Positions 60,831 through 64,000 of a DNA stretch of 64,000 bases are shown piece by piece (position 1 is the first letter of the stretch; each line of letters starts with the position of its first letter). A model generated the notes under the pieces. The model was not told where the DNA came from. It saw nothing but the letters and a program-made list of their open reading frames with translations, and did no database searches. A program made the position numbers and the translations under genes. This DNA is from Whalleya microplaca (lineage: Eukaryota > Ascomycota > Sordariomycetes > Xylariales > Xylariaceae), in contig MU385715.1 of the NCBI GenBank assembly GCA_022497155.1, positions 1,178,001 through 1,242,000 on the forward strand, in the 5' to 3' direction.

Positions 60831-60898
60831 TATCCTTGTTACTAGCTATTTCGCCAACGCGTCTCAGTGCTATATCTTACTAGACGCATCGCCTTCCC

Positions 60899-61983
60899 TC
60901 ATTGAGGCTTCCATGCAATTTGCATCAGCTTTTCAATTGTCATCAACGGCTCCGTCTTCTCTTGGAACGTCTTCACAAGATCAAGACTACCTTCCACGTC
61001 ATCAAGGTCGTACGCTCCTAGTGCTATCGAAGCCTCGAGATCACTGATCAATGCCTTCAACTGAGCCATTCCACCAGGAAACTGGTCTGCAATGGGTACA
61101 TTTCTTGGCAAGACATCCGTTTCGTGCCTCTTCAGCTTTTCGACAGACTCATATGTCACATCCAACTTATAGCCCAGATTCTCCTCCACTAGCGCAAGAA
61201 GCTGGTTAAGGGTCACGGTGCTGTTAACCGTCTTCAGCACCTTCGGCCATGTCTCCAGCTCGAGTGCCAAGGCGGTATACCTAGCAACATCCTTGGTGAA
61301 AGACATGGACATCTTGGCATTCCCGTCTCCGGGGATGACAGCTTTTCGGTTTGTGGGATCCAGCACGATGCATAACTCGCGTAAGTGGGTCTGGATGTTG
61401 GGCATACCGAAATAATCCATGAACATACCGGGATATATGTATGTGTACTCCAGTGCCGTCTTTTCCAGCTCTCGACGAGCAACGATATGGAATCGTTTCT
61501 CCGGATAGGGAAGAATGTCGTCTGGAAGGTCATAGTCTATATTAAACTCGGATGGAATGAAGCGTTTAACACACGGTGCTCGCTGAGCCGCGCGGATCAG
61601 TCGCAGTTGTGCGTCACTAGCATCTTGAAAGTCCATCGCGAATGTGCAGATTACTGTATGAACATTGTATTGAGTGAACAGTTCGACGAGTGCGTCTTCA
61701 TTTCCATAGTTTGTTTGAAGGACTGGGAAGTAAGTCTTTCCGCTCAGAGGCGATGTATATTCGGGATGGGAGCTTGGCAGCTGTTCCAGTCAGCAGCCTT
61801 CCCTTGCTTTTTTTTTCGGAGTTGTGTTATTGTGGTTCCCCATGGTGGTTTTGGCGTTCATTTCATGGGATAACTCACTCGCCTCGATAACGAATACACC
61901 TCATATTTCTGAATGTCCATGAGCTCCTTCGTAGTGAGTCGGCCCATGTCACCAAGCCCTCCAGCGACAGCGACAACAGCCAT
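60899..61983 (-). CDS. NmrA/isoflavone-reductase-like NAD(P)-binding protein
   Basis: Two exons (61983-61879 and 61780-60899) give 328 residues. The N-terminal GGLGDMG is the glycine-rich NAD(P) motif. KRFIPSEFNIDYD and GMFMDYFGMPNIQTH are typical of the NmrA/isoflavone-reductase group. The intron has GTGAGT and ends at GGAACAG. These proteins are reductases or redox sensors in plant-type and fungal metabolism; the substrate is unknown. The gene converges on the second Zn2Cys6 gene, with 68 bases between their stops. Confidence 0.9.
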
Positions 61984-62486
61984 GATGAAAAGTGTAATAC
62001 AAATAAAAATTCGTCACCGGGATTAGTACGGTAAATCAGCATTTGAAAATAACATTTAATGAAAGATCTCAACTAGCGGATGAGATTCTATTGATGAGTG
62101 AATCAATGAGCGCGGGCGGTGACAGCTGCAAGCCAGATGTAGAGATAGGAACACGACCCCAATGCAGGCCAACCCCTTGCAGATTGGCTGGCGGAACAAT
62201 TGTTGATTGGGGTTCAGGAAACTAACCATGTGGACTAGATGGACTAGTCGAACTCTGGTATCCTCGTACTTATTTTTGGCATAGGGACGGATAACACGGG
62301 AACGCAGCCAAATATGTCCAAAACTAGATGAGCCTGGCATATTTTCGAAAGAAACAGTGAAATCTACAACTCGATATTGCGAAGACTTGAAGTACTTTTT
62401 GAATATATCAACTCTTTCACCATTGCCCCACCACCTCTACACTATCACTTTCCATCCCACAAGCAGCCCGCAATCTCGAAAACGTG

Positions 62487-62807
62487 ATGTCTGGCAAGCC
62501 GATTCATCGTGTCACGCTGTTCAAGATCCCATCCGTGGAGGATCAAAACAAGCTCATCGAACTATATCGCACTGTGTCCGCCACGGCTGTGAAAGATGGA
62601 AAGCCTTACATTAAGTCCGTGGTAGCCGGCCCGACATTCGACGACGCCCGCAACCAGGGCTATACGGTCGTGGCTATCTCAGTGTTTGCCTCCGTCGACG
62701 ACATGAAGTATTACGATAACGAATGTCAGGCACATGCAGGCCTTAAGAGTGTGGCTAAGACGCTGCACCAAGGCGTCATGATGGCGTATTTAGAAAATGC
62801 GCTATAA
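62487..62807 (+). CDS. stress-responsive A/B barrel (Dabb) protein
   Basis: A single exon encodes 106 residues, the usual length of a lone Dabb domain. IHRVTLFKIPS, YIKSVVAGPTFDDARNQGYT, VVAISVFASVDDMKYYDNEC and AHAGLKSV fit the family. Related small barrels act as cyclases in polyketide pathways, but many have other roles. ATG 62487 is preceded by GTG in frame; ATG is used. It ends the putative metabolite locus and is divergent from the NmrA-like gene. Confidence 0.9.
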   Translation: MSGKPIHRVTLFKIPSVEDQNKLIELYRTVSATAVKDGKPYIKSVVAGPTFDDARNQGYTVVAISVFASVDDMKYYDNECQAHAGLKSVAKTLHQGVMMAYLENAL

Positions 62808-63889
62808 AAGTTTGGACATCATGCGAGGATGGGCACTTTCGCGTTGGGACTTAAGCTTAAAATGGGAATTTCGGAACGTTGTTATACAAGGAAAGAAAAT
62901 TCAATGTGTCCTATCTAACGAGACGTAAATGACGACGGGAAAAATTCTGGACTTATAGCGGTATACTTTCAATACAGCGGTTTTACTCATGCCCAAAGTT
63001 TACTGCATACGACCGCTAGTAGCCGCCGCATTCTTTTGCAGTAGTCGATGACTATGATTGAATCATGAGCCAGACACTTGCTAGTTGCTACTACAAGTCA
63101 ACAGAAATTGAGAAATGGCCCAGTGGCAGATTATCGGGTTCAGTTTAAAACTAATGGGTGTATGATCAAATCAGAACAAAATTATACAAAGAAGTTATGC
63201 TGCCAGGTTAAAAGGAGATACTGACTTGCACATTGGATTATGACAACCTGAGTTATGGCTGAATGCCTCAATCCCACAATAGGTAGTGATCCCGGACTAT
63301 TCATATGAGAAGGACTTAAGTACATAAAGAAACATAGAACAATACTTACCTAAGCCATCTATATAAGTTTAAGTTTCTTAGTGTCAATAAGCCAGATGAA
63401 TGTCCTAACAGCTTAGTTATTTTTATAGACCGCCAGCAACGATGAGTGCTCTACTACTGAGCGCAATACAATTTTCTCATTATATCTAAAACACAATAAC
63501 TATGATTCTCAGAGCCATCTGTGGTCCACTAGACTTTCTACGGGTGCTTTCTCATTATGTTTGGCACGGAAATCCATGATTTACTTCAGGTATACATACA
63601 GCAGAGGTCAATGCGCAACTGGCCACACATAAGTACTGGCAGAATTGCTGTTAGAGCATATGAACAATAATTAACAATGATGAAGTAATAGGCGCATGTA
63701 GAATGAGGAACCGTCGGTCCAATCATTTTTGTTTCGAGGTGCAGGTTTAAACTGCTCAAGTACTGTCACAAGGGCTCATGTTAGGTCCGTGTGACACTTT
63801 AGGTCCGCGTGACAAGTATCCAGTGACTGCAGATGTTCGCAACCACGGCCCTCCGGTTATATTTAGTTACATTTTGTTGCGCAGTACTA
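62808..63889. other. intergenic region
   Basis: AT-rich DNA with no supported gene. Confidence 0.5.
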
Positions 63890-64000
63890 TTAAATGGAAA
63901 TAGCCTCGACAATCTTCCCAGAACATTCTCCAAACCCAACAAGGCTTTCGTCGTCAGATCCACAGACCCCGTAGATAGTGACGGTGTCTCCATCCTGGAG
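63890..64000 (-). CDS. possible C-terminal end of a minus-strand gene
   Basis: The last 111 bases read, on the minus strand, as 36 codons (LQDGDTVTIYGVCGSDDESL and a further 16) ending with TAA at 63890-63892. The sequence is balanced in composition and looks like the end of a folded protein. The rest would lie outside the window. No family can be assigned. Confidence 0.35.
   Translation of the reverse strand, partial: LQDGDTVTIYGVCGSDDESLVGFGECSGKIVEAISI

Overview
The window is nuclear DNA of a filamentous ascomycete (Pezizomycotina, probably Sordariomycetes or a close class). The evidence is the short spliceosomal introns of about 45-100 nt with GTRNGT donors and CTAAC/CTGAC-like branch sites, the Zn2Cys6 regulators, a fungal-type NB-ARC/TPR NLR, and ras, LCP5 and nonaspanin genes of typical filamentous-fungal form. 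I joined exons by hand; most models close exactly in frame. The species cannot be named from the sequence.
Layout. 1-5.7 kb: repeat-rich upstream DNA and an intact ras gene. 5.7-9.4 kb: an intronless gene for a 1239-residue protein with five successive Zn2Cys6-like cysteine modules, Pro/Gln and Val-Gly-Pro repeats and a cysteine-rich C-terminus. 12-14.3 kb: a trypsin-like peptidase with a long unassigned C-terminal region. 16.4-18.2 kb: an amino-acid permease. 18.9-24.3 kb: a basic protein of unknown role, a tandem ABM-like barrel protein divergent from a Zn2Cys6 regulator, and a double-hotdog thioesterase-like protein. 25.5-27.4 kb: an ankyrin + ClpB-type AAA+ ATPase. 28-30.4 kb: a flavin monooxygenase followed by coding-like sequence beyond its stop. 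30.6-35 kb: two housekeeping genes, LCP5 and a TM9/EMP70 nonaspanin. 36-41.5 kb: an NLR flanked by a possible small divergent gene and a convergent gene for a C-terminally membrane-anchored protein.
42-62.8 kb looks like a secondary-metabolism locus without a visible backbone synthase. It holds an AsaB/CmcJ-like oxygenase, a decayed scytalone-dehydratase-like/amidase gene, a BAHD-type acyltransferase interrupted by one in-frame TGA, a P450, a flavin amine oxidase divergent from a Zn2Cys6 regulator, a second Zn2Cys6 regulator, an NmrA/isoflavone-reductase-like protein and a Dabb-barrel protein. The mixture of intact and broken genes suggests a cluster that is decaying or has been re-purposed.
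How the genes may work together. The two regulators inside 54.7-60.8 kb are the likely local controllers of the tailoring enzymes. The NLR and its tail-to-tail membrane-protein neighbour may form an allorecognition or cell-death module, but this is inferred from position only. The most unusual single object is the multi-zinc-cluster protein at 5706-9425.
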